From Aporrectodea caliginosa (lineage: Eukaryota > Annelida > Clitellata > Crassiclitellata > Lumbricidae), in assembly GCA_020284085.1 (NCBI GenBank), contig JACEVL010000479.1:262501-326500 (forward strand): a DNA stretch of 64,000 bases, read 5' to 3'. The position numbers were made by a program, and so were the translations under genes. Every line of letters starts with the position of its first letter. The stretch's first letter is position 1. The notes under the pieces are model-generated. The model was not told the DNA's origin and searched no databases. It was given only the letters and a program-made list of their open reading frames with translations. Shown piece by piece: positions 43,516 through 55,437 of the stretch.

Positions 43516-44359
43516 ATCGTCTAAGCGTCTAGTATATGTATGCATGTGTGTATATGGCCATTTAATGCATACATACATACATACATACATACATACATAC
43601 ATACATACATACATACTTAATGCATGCATACATACATATGCACTTAAACATAACCATTACCATGATAGCCATAATGTTTATTGTTCATACAATTGCACAA
43701 GACATTAGACAATTACATATAAACAGTAGACGTCACACGGTATACAAGCAATAGGAGAACTCAAAGAGAACCGATGTCCCGCTACGAAGTTCCACCTGTG
43801 CACCAATTGACTATATGCCTCCCCAATTTGGTGGGCTTCATTGGCCAGGACGACCGGAACCAGCTCCATGCAGTCCATCACGCTCTGCCTTATCCGACTC
43901 CATGACCTCCCTGAGGATACTCCCTCCTTTGAACAGCTATAATAATTTGCTAAGGCGGATTCCAGTATCTTTACTGCTGTCCTGGTTGATGGGGACCATG
44001 TACTGCATGATTTGCTCCCGTCGGTGCAAACCGCCTTCTACCACCTGCGCCCACGGGCCCATAACCGCACAATCCCTCCGGCAGATGGCATGATGAGGAA
44101 AACTGTCGTCATTATAGGATGATATATCGGATTTCGGATTTAGGATGATATGTGAGATTTGAGAGTATTGGACTGTCTCGATAGCTCAACGGATGATGTA
44201 TGTTTATTACCATGTCTGTAGTACTCTGTACACCAAATTGCGGATAGCAATTGGTCGATTAGAGAATATTCTTATCTTATCTTATCTTATCATTATGTAT
44301 TAAACGTGATTTGATGACAGTTGTTGAAGGAATTTATCATGACAAGGAGCATCATCGGG

Positions 44360-44390
<31 letters not shown>

Positions 44391-44400
44391 CATACATACA
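43516..44400 (+). repeat. Direct duplication, copy C (uninterrupted)
   Basis: TCGTCTAAGCGTCTAGTATA to the CATA array. It matches 49674-49728 joined to 51835-52710. The single CATTTAAT at 43559-43566 is the empty site of the hAT-like insertion at 49729. Confidence 0.9.
43810..44293 (+). pseudogene. LINE reverse-transcriptase C-terminus (copy C)
   Basis: Segments such as PSFEQL, KADSSIFTAVL, HDLLPSVQTAFYHLRPRAHN and IPPAD are seen with frameshifts. These are typical C-terminal sequences of an invertebrate non-LTR element. The 3' UTR ends ATTGGTCGATTAGAGAATAT followed by about four TTATC units. Confidence 0.7.
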
Positions 44401-44578
44401 TACATACACACATACATGCATACATACATACATACATACATACATACATACATACATACATACATACATACATACATACATACATACATACATACATACA
44501 TACATACATACATACATACATGCATACATGCATACATGCATACATACATACATACATACATACACACACTCACACACA

Positions 44579-44616
<38 letters not shown>
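44364..44616. repeat. CATA and CA arrays
   Basis: (CATA)n at 44364-44565, followed by (CA)n to 44615. Confidence 0.98.
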
Positions 44617-44617
<1 letters not shown>

Positions 44618-44807
44618 TGTATCAATGAATTCATGAGAGCAATTTCGTGGTGATTTAAAGAAACGAATGAACGAGAGTAGAGTAAATAAAACTGACATTC
44701 GCTTTAAATTAGCTTATAACTCAGAACCAAATCATTCCAAGGATACAGCTCTAGGCTATAGATTTCTGACCACATTTATGAAGAACGGATAGGTGCAGTG
44801 ATGCATG

Positions 44808-44880
44808 GAAACAAAGAAGGAAGCAGAGATAGACAGGCAGAGATACACAGACAGACAGACAGACAGACAGACATGGGAAA
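44808..44880. repeat. Short CAGA array
   Basis: (CAGA)n of about 7 units within a purine-rich stretch. Confidence 0.85.
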
Positions 44881-44945
44881 GAAACGAAAGGAAGACGGAC
44901 GACACATGAGTTATGCTGGGTTCCAGTAGAGTAGACAGGAAACAA

Positions 44946-45035
44946 TTTGGGGGTTTCCATTGGACATGGTCGCAAAATTTAAGTTTTTTTGTATTTTGCG
45001 TATAAACGCAAATAAAAAAAATACTGGGTTCAACC
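44946..45035. mobile_element. Fragment related to the 182-bp MITE
   Basis: GGGGGTTTCCATTGGACATG, GGTCGCAAAATTTAAG and TTTTGTATTTTGCGTATAAA parallel the interior of 36683-36864. The termini are not recognisable. Confidence 0.5.
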
Positions 45036-45109
45036 GATTGTCTGTAAAACTTGTTTGTAATTTTCGATAATTGCACTTGAACTCGTAGAACATTCGTTGA
45101 GTAAACAAG

Positions 45110-45830
45110 AATTTGTATTCAACAGATTCCCTTAACTTTTCAGCGATGATAGCCTACATTGAGCTACAAAGTTCGGGCAGTATCCTACCGCCACTTTTTT
45201 TAAAGCATTGTCTCTTGCGACAATGAGGCACCACATCACGAGCATAATGTAAACCTTCGTTCAGCTATAATGCGACCATAAAAGCGTTATAAAAATTGTC
45301 TATGGCTGGAGAGCGGCGCAGATATTAATGCTCTCATCGTGGCGGCGGTGGTTTCTCTCGTATATCGTATAATAAACACCTAAACTCATTTAATCTTGAT
45401 GAGTAAAAATTTATTTCATCAGTAAAAATATGGAATTGAGTTATTTGCCGTCACTACACTAATCGGGTTCGGTATCATGCGGGTAGAAAACGTGAGGGTA
45501 CGTCCGGGAATATTCCCGAGGGTAGGCTATGCAATTTTTATGCCGAGAATGTACGACACGGTGCTGAGCTCCGTCATAGACTTTTTTGGGCTTATTCCAC
45601 AGTCAATAGTCCAGTGTCGTCCTAATAGAACACGTCGATAGAGACTGGATCTGTGTTTTTCTATACAAAAAGTCAGATTTCATCAAGGAAATCTCCCGCG
45701 GGGAGTTAGCATTGCAAGACGCGACGAAACATCGCCGACCGTGGACTATGCAGACTTCGTTATCTGACAAAAACGAAGCACAACCGTGAATTGAATACAG
45801 ACTCCAGACTAGACGACGATGCACCTGATG
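45110..45830. other. Unassigned stretch
   Basis: No gene, satellite or element that I can recognise. The 73-codon minus frame at 45603-45824 is unsupported. Confidence 0.4.
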
Positions 45831-45839
45831 GAGTTTAAA

Positions 45840-45925
45840 TTGGTGACGGTAGAGGCCGTGACATTACACCTGATGACGCTGCTGAGACGGTGCAAAAGAC
45901 GCTATATAAATACATGAGTACACAT
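45840..45925 (+). repeat. LINE 3' tail
   Basis: GACGCTATATAAATACATGA, the usual GCGCTATATAAA terminal phrase, directly upstream of the ATCC array. Confidence 0.55.
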
Positions 45926-45948
45926 GTTCGTCCGTCCATTCATCGAAA

Positions 45949-46430
45949 CCCACCATCCATCCATCCATCCATCCATCCATCCATCCATCCATCCATCCAT
46001 CCATCCATCCATCCATCCATCCATCCATCCATCCATCCATCCATCCATCCATCCATCCATCCATCCATCCATCCATCCATCCATCCATCCATCCATCCAT
46101 CCATCCATCCATCCATCCATCCATCCATCCATCCATCCATCCATCCATCCATCCATCCATCCATCCATCCATCCATCCATCCATCCATCCATCCATCCAT
46201 CCATGCATCCATCCATCCATCCATCCATCCATCCATCATCCATCCATCCATCCATCCATCCATCCATCCATCCATCCATCCATCCATCCATCCATCCATC
46301 CATCCATCCATCCATCCATCCATCCATCCATCCAACCATCCATTCAATCCGTCCGTCCGTCCGTCCATCCATCCATCCATCCATCCATCCATCCACCCAC
46401 TCATCCGTCCGTCCATCCGTCCATCAGCTA
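45949..46430. repeat. Long ATCC tetranucleotide array
   Basis: (ATCC)n nearly perfect from 45949 to about 46334, then CGTCC variants. More than 90 units. The frames it opens (IHPS, WMDG) are artefacts. Confidence 0.99.
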
Positions 46431-46604
46431 TCCACACATAGGGCTACATAATGTACATATATTTAATCATAGATCTACATCTGATCAAATCTAACGACTT
46501 AATTACTGCCGTTATCATAATGCCCAATGCGTTAATCAAAGGTTGCTTCGTGAAATGCAATAAAAAAATCAAGATCCATTGGAGAAGCCAGTTTAAAATT
46601 AATT

Positions 46605-46720
46605 AATTCAAGCATTTATATAGCACCTCTTCAAGGGAACTGCCCAGAGGCTCTCCCAACTCCAGCAGAAAGAACAGTTTAGAAATCCAATAGCTCAAAG
46701 AAAAACAGGCGGATATTCAG
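46605..46720. repeat. Retroposon tail fragment
   Basis: AGCATTTATATAGCACCTCT as at 25385 and 5637, then CCCAGAGGCTCTCCCAACTC. A degraded LINE or SINE end. Confidence 0.5.
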
Positions 46721-47126
46721 GTAGAAGATCAGACCTAAATGCCACCAATGAATCAACAGAATTGCAAAGCCTTGTAACGGCAAACAAGGAAGCCCGAGGG
46801 TGCAATGTTGTTTAGGTGCGGGCCCAGTGAGTCAGTGACAGCCACAATGTTCATTGATCGAGTTGCACGAGGGTGAGCATTGACCTGGTAAAATGTAGGC
46901 CTAGTACTCCGTCAAGGAAGAGTTTTATATGGATCCTCTGCTCACGGTGCAGCCAGTGTATGAATGCAACGTGGGTGGAAGATCCTATTATTTAGGGGAT
47001 CTTTGCTATGACTTAGGCAAAAGACGTTTGAACTATTTGTTGTTCACAAATGTCTCTTAGTGATACCAATCGATAAATGAGTTACATATGGCAAGTGTGC
47101 TGGAAACCAATGCATTACATCGTGTG

Positions 47127-47637
47127 GTTAAGGCAGTATGAGACAAAAGAGATCTAATTGAACATATATAGGCCTTCAGCACGTGAAACGGAGCTGATCT
47201 GCATAATTCTTGAACATGGTTAGAAGATGACATGGCGAATCAAATCACGTCCAAACTGCGCGTGCATTCAGCACGTTTAGAAACTAAGTCACCCAACTAC
47301 GATAGGCCACAGGAAGAACGAAAGTTGGAAAACTACTCTCACAGTTGAATATCTTATCCGTCATTTAATATTAAGTTTAAGAGCCATTCATACGAGGATA
47401 AGTGTATTATCATTTCCTTCGCTGTCACTGGGTACTCGATTCCTGAGCAAGGAAGTGCTCGTGAATAGTAGACGTGTAGAAATTTATGGAAGGCCCTACA
47501 CTAAATCATCGAAGAAGTTCATCAGACGCTTGAGACAGCAGCTGGTCATGTCGAGCCTATGACACTGCGAAGGTAGCCTTGGCCTTTGCATACTTACATT
47601 AGTTACTCTTGAATCATAGGATAGAGTCTAAATAAAT
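47127..47637 (+). repeat. Direct duplication, copy D1
   Basis: GGTTAAGGCAGTATGAGAC to CATAGGATAGAGTCTA, repeated at 48067-48552. Copy D1 is slightly longer because of small deletions in D2. Confidence 0.92.
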
Positions 47638-48066
47638 AATAATACGCGTAATCTGTGTGAAAATGGCTGAATACAGCATTACAACGTAAACCGATATATA
47701 TGTGTAGATATATATGTATGGATGTACATTTATACTATATAAACATGTGTAGGGGTGATTTTGTGTATCTTTTATACATAGATTAGTTTCAAAACACACA
47801 TAATCTTATATTTGTTTATCCAAAAGTACAAAATGTACGCAATAATATAAAATATTGCTAATTAATGGGTTCCATTGTTAAAAGTGATGTAATTTCGAGG
47901 TGCATTCACATAATGTACAACTAAATATACCATTCTGTGCAGAAATGAATGCTGAATCCAATGCTATATTACAAGTTATGATATGTGAAACCAAACACGA
48001 AATCCAGGGGGTGGTAACCACCCCCCCCTTGGTAGTCCGTGTTACAAAAAAAGCTTGGTAGCCCTA
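47638..48066 (-). mobile_element. 430-bp segment with inverted copy at 55591
   Basis: Near-identical reverse complement of 55591-56030, including GGGTGGTTACCACCCCC-type palindromes and CAATGCTATATTACAAGTT. No transposon ends are obvious. It carries a 61-codon shadow frame also seen in the other copy. Confidence 0.75.
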
Positions 48067-48552
48067 GGGTTAAGGCAGTATGAGACAAAAGAGATCTAAT
48101 TGAACATATATAGGCCTTCAGCACGTGAAACGGAGCTGATCTGCATAATTCTTGAACATGGTTAGAAGATGACATGGCGAATCAAATCACGTCCAAACTG
48201 CGCGTGCATTCAGCACGTTTAGAAACTAAGTCACCCAACTACGATAGGCCACAGGAAGAACGAAAGTTGGAAAACTACTCTCACAGTTGAAATCTTATCA
48301 GAAGCTAAGTTTAAGAGCCTGTCATACGAGGATAAGTGTATTATCTGCGCCTTCGCTGTGTAGGGTACTCGATTCCCGCAGGAAGCCGTGAGTAGACGTG
48401 TAGAAATTTATTAGGCCCTACACTAAATCATCGAAGAAGTTCACCAGACGCTTGAGACAGCAGCTGGTCATGTCGAGCCTATGACACTGCGAAGGTAGCC
48501 TTGGCCTTTGCCACTTAATTAGTTACTCTTAATCATAGGATAGAGTCTATGT
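48067..48552 (+). repeat. Direct duplication, copy D2
   Basis: Second copy of 47127-47637. The two flank the 430-bp segment 47638-48066, whose inverted copy is at 55591-56030. Confidence 0.92.
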
Positions 48553-49372
48553 GATATATATATCGTCATATTTGATAGCGATTTCACTAGTTTGGGTCGG
48601 GAGCGTCACTGACAGTGGCGTCTAACCCCCACCTGGAGTGGGCGAACAAACCCCCACTCGACCGATTGTATTAATTTTCAAATTGCAGGCCGTTATATAT
48701 CGGAAATCAACAACCCCCAGTTTATGTCCAAAACGGTAAACTCCCCACTTCTCGCAACAGCGAGTCATCGTTCTCCCAGCACCCCAACCCACATGATTGG
48801 TAGACGCAATTAGCCACTGACGAGTCTTTCTTGAAGTTGCTCTTTATAAATGTCAAATTACAATTACGATTAATTATATATTATCTGACGGTCGCCAACT
48901 TCTGGCTAACGTCTTCATTGACGGAGGTAATTAACCTCTACTCGTTCACGAATGCTTTCAACAGGATGCAGTTGTACTGCGACTTCAGTAAGTGACACAG
49001 ATTGCTATATATAGACCTATCTATAATTTTATATATATAATGTGCATGTATCAAAGCACTTAACCTAATCACATATTTATTATTACGAGTAATTAATATG
49101 GTGACAAAGACCCATTCAACCTTCCAATGACATAGGGATGACATTATACACCAACTGTCTCCAGCGTCTGGTACACATCAATGGTGGTGGTAATAAACTT
49201 CTGATCGGCTACACATGAGCTTGGCTTCCTGCAGGATTCTACTGCATAGCAGAGGTGCAAAGAATAAGTCCACTTGGTCTAGAGCACAGGGTTCAGATCT
49301 CTGTGTACTTGTTCTAGGTATACAAAAACCGAATTAAAGGACAACAAGAAAGGTTAAAATAAGGAGGTGCCT
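48553..49372 (+). repeat. Direct duplication, copy E1
   Basis: ATCGTCATATTTGA(T/C)AGCG onward matches 53517-54390, including TTCACGAATGCTT and GGATGCAGTTGTACTGCGAC. E2 has a (TA)n expansion at 53668. Confidence 0.92.
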
Positions 49373-49589
49373 TTTACCTGTATATAATAGATTATATATA
49401 GAGAAAGAAAAACAAACAGACAGACATACAAACAAACAGACATACAGACATACAGAGACAGACAGAGACAGACAGACAGAAAGAGACAGATAGAGAGAGA
49501 TTATATATATTTATAGATTATAGAGATATGCATATAGATATCTTCAGCGGACAATCTCTCACGCAGATCGTTTATAATAAGAATGTTAT

Positions 49590-49676
49590 ACTCTGTATAA
49601 ATGTATGTACACCAAAGTGCGGATATGCAATTGGTTGAATAAAGAATATACTTACTTACTTACTTACTTATATCGT
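49590..49676 (+). repeat. LINE 3' tail with TTAC repeat
   Basis: GTACACCAAAGTGCGGATAT, GCAATTGGTTGAATAAAGAA and then (TTAC)n, homologous to the tails at 44220 and 52470 that end in (TTATC)n. Confidence 0.75.
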
Positions 49677-50319
49677 CTAAGCGTCTAGTATACATGTATG
49701 TATGCATGTATGTATATGACCATTTAATCAGGCGCGTAACTAGCATTACGCAATTACGCAACTGCGTAAAGATTTTAGCAGCTCTCAAAATTTTTTAACC
49801 GTTTAGATTACTTTTTGACATTCTAGATTACTATTATTCGTTGAATTTCTAATGTGCAGACTTTATTACTGTACAGTCAGTAAAACATTTCCCTTCGCCG
49901 ACATAGTGAAGACTCTGCAAATTTCGTGGCAGTTCTGAAATTTCGATCACAGACCGACACTATAGATTAAATCATCGTAAGCTAATGTCATCTGGTCCAC
50001 GCAAAACCCAGTATATAAGTCCGTTGATTCAAAAATCAGCTGATCCATCTGTGTGGCCTGTGAGTTGGAGACATTATTGTGGCAGAATGTCGTGCGGCAG
50101 GTTGTACACTTTATTGTTTGATGCGAGCACAGAACAGATATCGGTCAGCTTATACGATATGTTGATAGCGTGAACAACCCGGTTCTCAGCATGTGGCAAA
50201 AGAACAATTTATAGGGCCTAACTGTCATCCCAAGTTTTCCCAACGCTTGACACCACTGGCGAAACTATTGCGACACTCGTAAAGCAGCAGCTTTATGAAG
50301 TTGGTTTCTGTATAGGCCT

Positions 50320-50996
50320 ATGTTAAGGTATCTTGATAAGGACAATTTGCTGCCGACTTTTCAATCTGGTTTTCGTAAGGGCCACTCCACGGAGACCCTG
50401 TTAGTTCGCCTCCTCTCTGATATCTATGAGGCTATTGATAGGTCACAGGTCATCGTCTTAGCATTATTTGCTGTCAGCACGGCGTTTGACACCGTCGATC
50501 ACGATATCATTCTTAGGCGCCTATCTACCTCGTTTGGCCTTTCTGGTAACTTTCTTGACTGGATTGTTTCCTACCTCCATCACCGTTCCTTCTCTGCGGT
50601 CTACGTGTCTACTAGGACTCCATGTGTTCCTGTCCCGTTTGGCCTGCCCCAGGAATCTGTTCTGGGTCCTCTTCTCTAATTATATTATTTATACTGCTGA
50701 TACTGGTCCTCTCCTGGCCTCTTGCTGAGCCTTGCTCTGTGCTGAACCAATCTTATGCGGGTGACCTGCAGGCGTTTTTGCACTGTCCTGCGTCAGCAGC
50801 CATTACCGAAGCCCGGGCCATGAACCGGGCAATGGAGGCTCTCGAGGCCTGGATGTCCTCCAATCGCCTGCGGCTAAACTCATCTAAGACCCAGTTCATT
50901 TGGCTTGGCACGCGCCAGCAGCTCGCCAAAATTGATTTGGAGGCCCTTGCCCAGGAGTTCCCGCAGAATACTTTCTCACAGTGGCAAAGAAATTAA
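50320..50996 (+). pseudogene. LINE reverse transcriptase with mutated active site
   Basis: Reads LPTFQSGFRKGHSTETLLVR, then LALFAVSTAFDTVDHDIIL, GLPQESVLGPL and, after a frameshift near 50690, QSYAGDLQAFLHC and WMSSNRLRLNSSKTQFIWLG. This is a Jockey/CR1-like non-LTR reverse transcriptase. The motif-A aspartate (usual LLD-S-AFD) is Ala, and YADD has become YAGD, so it is inactive besides being frameshifted and 5'-truncated. Confidence 0.88.
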
Positions 50997-51089
50997 TTAA
51001 TTGATAAATCCAGGCAGGCTATCAACTTTATAAAATAAAATTATAGGCGTGTATGTAATGAGATCGACGGCTTCCTTTCCCACAGTGGA

Positions 51090-51440
51090 TCGCTTACCGG
51101 ATCTCTTCCTTGGTCTGGCGCTGATGTGGTCTCTGTTTATCTACAGGAGCACCACCCTCAGTATCCAGCACCGTGGTTCTCCTCGCTCTACTAGGCAGGC
51201 TGAGGTTCTTGTCTCCCGGTCGTGGACTTCTATTCTGCAGCGCCGTGCTTTTTCTGTTGCTGGCCTGCAATCTGGAATGGGCTTCCTTTGGCACTACGCC
51301 TAATGCCGAGAGCCCTTCAGATCACGTTCTATTCTAACTTCAAGACTGTTCGGACTTCGGAGTTGGGTCGGGTGCGCTCCTAAGTAGATAATCTTGAAGG
51401 GGCGCTATGTAAATCTCTGTAATGAATGAATGAATCATAA
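51090..51440 (+). pseudogene. C-terminus and 3' tail of the same LINE
   Basis: VLVSRSWTSILQRRAFSVAG is the conserved LINE C-terminal motif, followed by GGGGCGCTATGTAAATCTC and a (GAAT)n tail at 51421. It is separated from the reverse-transcriptase part by a rearranged stretch. Confidence 0.8.
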
Positions 51441-52099
51441 TTTGCCAAAGAGCTGATGTAAATTGTTATTACTTTTAACCAAAAAGATTGTCTCCAAAAT
51501 GGACCATTACAAACCAACAAATAAATTTATTTTCTTATGCTTTAGTTAATTGCTTTGATGAGTCTGTCTGTTTCTAGTCTACGTTGGTTGCTGAGACTTT
51601 GCAGCTGAACCAATTTTAAAAATCAAATTATGAAATTAGAATTATAATTTTCCAAAGAACTTATGTAAAATGTTATTACTTTGAATCAAAAGTTGGTCTC
51701 CAAAATGCACCATTACAAACCCCTAAATGAAAATTTTTCTTACCCTGGGGAGAGGGCACAGCCCCTCCCCAGACCCCTCCCCTCAGAGTTCTTCAAAACT
51801 GCGTAATTTTATGGAAGACCTGGTTACGCCACTGCATTTAATGCATACATACATACATACTTAATGCATGCATACATACATACATACGCACTTAAACATA
51901 ATCACTACCATGATAGCCATAATGTTTATTGTTCATACCATTGCACAAGACATTAGACAATTACATAGAAACAGTAGACGTCACACGGTATACAAGCAAT
52001 AGGAGAACTCAAAGAGAACCGAAGTCCCGCTACGAAGTTCCACCTGTGCACCAATTTACTATATGCCTCCCCAGCTTGGTGGGGCTTTATTGGCCAGGA

Positions 52100-52510
52100 C
52101 GACCGGAACCAGCTCATCATGCGCCGCCTTATCCGATTCCATTACCTCCCTGAGGATACTCCCTCCTTTGAGCAGCTATTTGCTAAGGCGGATTCCAGCA
52201 TCTTTACCGCTGTCCTGGTGGATGGAGGCCATAATATAGGCCTACTAGGCCTACATGATTTGCTCCCGTCGGTGCAAACCGCCTTCTACCACCTGCGCCC
52301 ACGGGCCCATAATCTCACAATACCTCCGGCAGATGAGGAAAACTGTCGTCATTATAGGATGATATATGGGATTTCGGATTTAGGATGATATGTGAGATTT
52401 GAGAGTATTGGACTGTCTTGATAGCTCAATGGATGATGTATGTGTATTACCATGTCTGTAGTACTCTGTACACCAAATTGCGGATAGCAATTGGTCGATT
52501 AGAGAATATT
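52100..52510 (+). pseudogene. LINE reverse-transcriptase C-terminus (copy C')
   Basis: One open frame: PEDTPSFEQLFAKADSSIFT, then LHDLLPSVQTAFYHLRPRAH, IPPADEENCRHYRMIYG. It keeps the frame better than the 43810 copy. Its 3' UTR ends at the (TTATC)n array. Confidence 0.78.
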
Positions 52511-52512
<2 letters not shown>

Positions 52513-52542
<30 letters not shown>

Positions 52543-52632
52543 TATCTTATCTTATCTTATCTTATCTTATCTTATCTTATCTTATCTTATCTTATCTTAT
52601 CTTATCTTATCTTATCTTATCTTATCTTATCA
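52513..52632. repeat. CTTAT pentanucleotide array
   Basis: About 24 perfect units as the tail of the LINE above; the paralogous tail at 44275 has about four. Confidence 0.98.
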
Positions 52633-52702
52633 TTATGTATTAAACGCGCGATTTGATGACAGCTTTGAAGCAATTTATCATGACAAGGAGCATTATCGGG
52701 TG

Positions 52703-53130
52703 ACATACATACATACATACACATACATACATACATACATACAAACATACATACATACATACATAGTTACATACATACATACATGCATGCATGCATACAT
52801 ACATACATACATACATACATACATACATACATACATGCATACATGCATACATGCATACATGCATACATGCATACATGCATACATGCATACATGCATACAT
52901 GCATACATGCATACATGCATACATGCATACATGCATACATACATAGTACATACATACACATACATGCATGCATGCATACATACATACATGCATACATACA
53001 TACATACATACATACATACATACATACATACATACATACATACATACATACATACATACATACATACATACATACATACATACATACATACATACATACA
53101 TACATACATACATACATACATACGTACATA
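52703..53130. repeat. CATA and CATGCATA array
   Basis: (CATA)n with a central block of alternating CATG/CATA, ending exactly at a MITE terminus. Confidence 0.98.
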
Positions 53131-53506
53131 CAGGCCCGCCGAGAGGGGGTCAGGGGGGCAAATGCCCAGGGGCCCGGCGACTTTTAGGGGCCCGGGCCGG
53201 GCCCGCAATCAACTTATGATATATATTATAATAAGATATACGAAGTTTATGATGTATATACAAAGTTTATGATGTTATGCCTTATAAAATATAACGTAAC
53301 ACGTAACGAGGGGGCCCGGGAGGGCGGAAAATGCGGCTTGTGACAATTTTCCTTCTCACAATTTCACGGAAAAGCAAAAAAAAAAAAAAAAAAGGTCATC
53401 AGAAATTTTTGTGAAAGTAAGAAAACAATGAAAATAATTGTTCAAAAAAAGTTAGGGGCCCGTGACTGCTCTGCCTAGGGGCCCGGAATTTCTGTCGGCG
53501 GGCCTG
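53131..53506. mobile_element. 376-bp hAT-like MITE at a duplication junction
   Basis: Ends CAGGCCCGCCGAGAG and (rc) CAGGCCCGCCGACAG match at 14 of 15. GGGGCCCGGG-rich subterminal sequence repeats inside. No 8-bp duplication: the left flank is the CATA array and the right flank is the start of duplication E2. Confidence 0.82.
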
Positions 53507-53511
53507 TGTAT

Positions 53512-53667
53512 GATACATATCGTCATATTTGACAGCGATTTTACTGGCTCGGGTCGGGAGCGCCACTGACAGTACCCTCTAACCCCCCCCACCACTCCCC
53601 CACTTGGATTGGGAGCACAAACCCCACCCACTCTGGCCGATTGTATTAATTTTCAAATTGCAGGCCG

Positions 53668-53727
<60 letters not shown>

Positions 53728-54390
53728 GAAATCAACAACCCCATGCAGTTTATGTCCAAAACGGTAAACCCCTCTCTTTTAGCAGCCGCGAGAGATCGTT
53801 CTCCCAGCACCCCAACCCACATGATTGGTAGACGCAATTAACCACTGACGAGTCTTTCTTGAAGTTGCTCTTTATAAATGTCAAATTACAATTACAATTA
53901 ATTATATATTATCTGACATGATCTACGGTCGTCAACTTCTGGTGAACGTCTTCATTGACGGAGGTAATTAACCTCTACTCGTTCACGAATGCTTACAACA
54001 GGATGCAGTTGTACTGCGACTTCAGTAAGTGACACAGATTGCTATATATAGACCTTTCTATAATTTTATATATATAATATGCATGTATCAAAACACTTAA
54101 CCTAATCACATATTTATTATTACGAGTAATTAATATGGTGACAAAGACCCATTCTACCTTTCCAATGACACAGGCATGACATTATACACCAACTGTCTCC
54201 AGCGTCTGGTACACATCAATGGCGGTGGTAATAAACTCCTAATCGGCTACTCATGGGCTTGGCTTCCTGCAGGATTCTGCTGTAGCAGAGGTGCAAAGAA
54301 CAAGTCCACATGGTCTAGAGCACAGGGTTCGGATCCCTGCGTACTTGTTATCGGTATCCTAAAGCCGAATTAAAGGACAACAGGAAAGGT
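53512..54390 (+). repeat. Direct duplication, copy E2
   Basis: Second copy of 48553-49372, about 5 kb away, with (TA)n at 53668-53726 where E1 has only GTTATATATCGG. Confidence 0.92.
53668..53726. repeat. TA array
   Basis: (TA)n of about 29 units, absent from the paralogue at 48700. Confidence 0.98.
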
Positions 54391-54675
54391 TATATATACA
54401 TATATATATATATATATATTATATAAATATATATATGCATGTATATATAGTTAGAGAGAGGGAGAGATTATGTATAAATTATAGAGATATGCATATAGAT
54501 ATATCTTTATAATTTGGTTGTCATCATGTTCTTCTGAGCAGCGCTGTCTTATAATCCATCGACGCTGTCCCATGGTGTTCACATGCTCATTAGCCATTGT
54601 TCGACCTTCCGTCCGTCCTTCCGTCTGTTTGATCAACTGCCTTTCTACTTTTCTGTCTGCATGATACTCATAGCC

Positions 54676-54761
54676 AGCCAGCCAGCCAGCCAGCCAGCCT
54701 GAGAGACAGACAGACAGAGGCAGAGAGAGAGGCAAGAGAGAGACAAGAGAGAGAGAGACAA

Positions 54762-54822
<61 letters not shown>

Positions 54823-54865
54823 CTAATTAAATGACTGACTAACTGATTGACTGACTGAAAAACTG
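54676..54865. repeat. CCAG, GACA and GA arrays, CTGA repeats
   Basis: (CCAG)n at 54676-54699, (GA)/(GACA) mixtures to 54822, then CTGACTGA repeats. Confidence 0.95.
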
Positions 54866-55215
54866 ACTGACTGAGAAAAGCTTCAGACACTCTCATAGGC
54901 CAAAAGAAATGAATAATGTCTGAATATTTTAGCGTCATTTAGTGCCACATTTAGAGAGTTTTATGAATAACAGAGCCAGGCAAACCAAATATTTCTTACC
55001 GTTTTCAAATTGCTTATACACCGTATACACTGCCTCTCTCTGTCTCAGTGGATTGATCTTCTGGATGTTGACCTGATTACAGCTTCGTTTTGTGCCATCG
55101 GTTGATGCCTTGTGCATTAGACACCTGCGCGATGAAAGTTACTGATTACATTAGTGCCACACTATTATTGACAGGTTTTTTAAATGTGCTCTGTAAAAGC
55201 GCAGATACATAACAA

Positions 55216-55437
55216 CAGCGCGGTGGTGCAGAGGTAGGTTCGGTGCCTTGCAGCCGGAGGGTTGCGGGTTCGAATCCACCTCAAGCCGCCGCATAGGGAC
55301 CCTGAGCAAGTCCTTCACTCGCAATTGCTCATGCGCTTCGGCGTGAAACTCCTATTCAGTGTCCGCGCTGTAGTCGGGAGCGCCTCTGAGTAGAAATCTT
55401 GAAGGGGCGATATAACAAATTAACAAGTGCTCATACA
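55216..55437 (+). repeat. Complete tRNA-derived SINE, plus strand
   Basis: Head GCGGTGGTGCAGAGGTAGG (A box), GCGGGTTCGAATCC (B box), then the body shared with 34385-34590 and the end AATCTTGAAGGGGCGATATA, followed by an ACAATACAATAC tail. Confidence 0.85.

Larger units (their letters stand above)
49729..51834 (-). mobile_element. hAT-like element (2106 bp) with exact 8-bp target duplication
   Basis: Ends CAGGCGCGTAACTAG and (rc) CAGTGGCGTAACCAG match at 12 of 15. The flanks are CATTTAAT at 49721-49728 and 51835-51842. The paralogous empty site is 43559-43566. The terminal sequences match, inverted, the ends of 13722-18083. The interior holds a LINE with dead reverse transcriptase and two copies of a terminal-like block (51440-51530, 51645-51745). 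Confidence 0.88.
51835..52710 (+). repeat. Direct duplication, copy C' (right part)
   Basis: Matches 43559-44400. The left part of the same copy is 49674-49728, split from it by the hAT-like element. Confidence 0.9.

Noticed and set aside
45902..46441. Long open frames on both strands (IHPS and WMDG repeats)
   Set aside because: They are translations of an ATCC microsatellite, open in most frames by necessity.
47127..48552. LTR retrotransposon with 490-bp LTRs (D1 and D2)
   Set aside because: The repeats do not start TG and end CA, there is no primer-binding site, and the interior is only 430 bp and exists separately at 55591.
52418..53272. 284-codon frame rich in YIHT/LSYLI
   Set aside because: Translation of CTTAT and CATA arrays plus the edge of a MITE.
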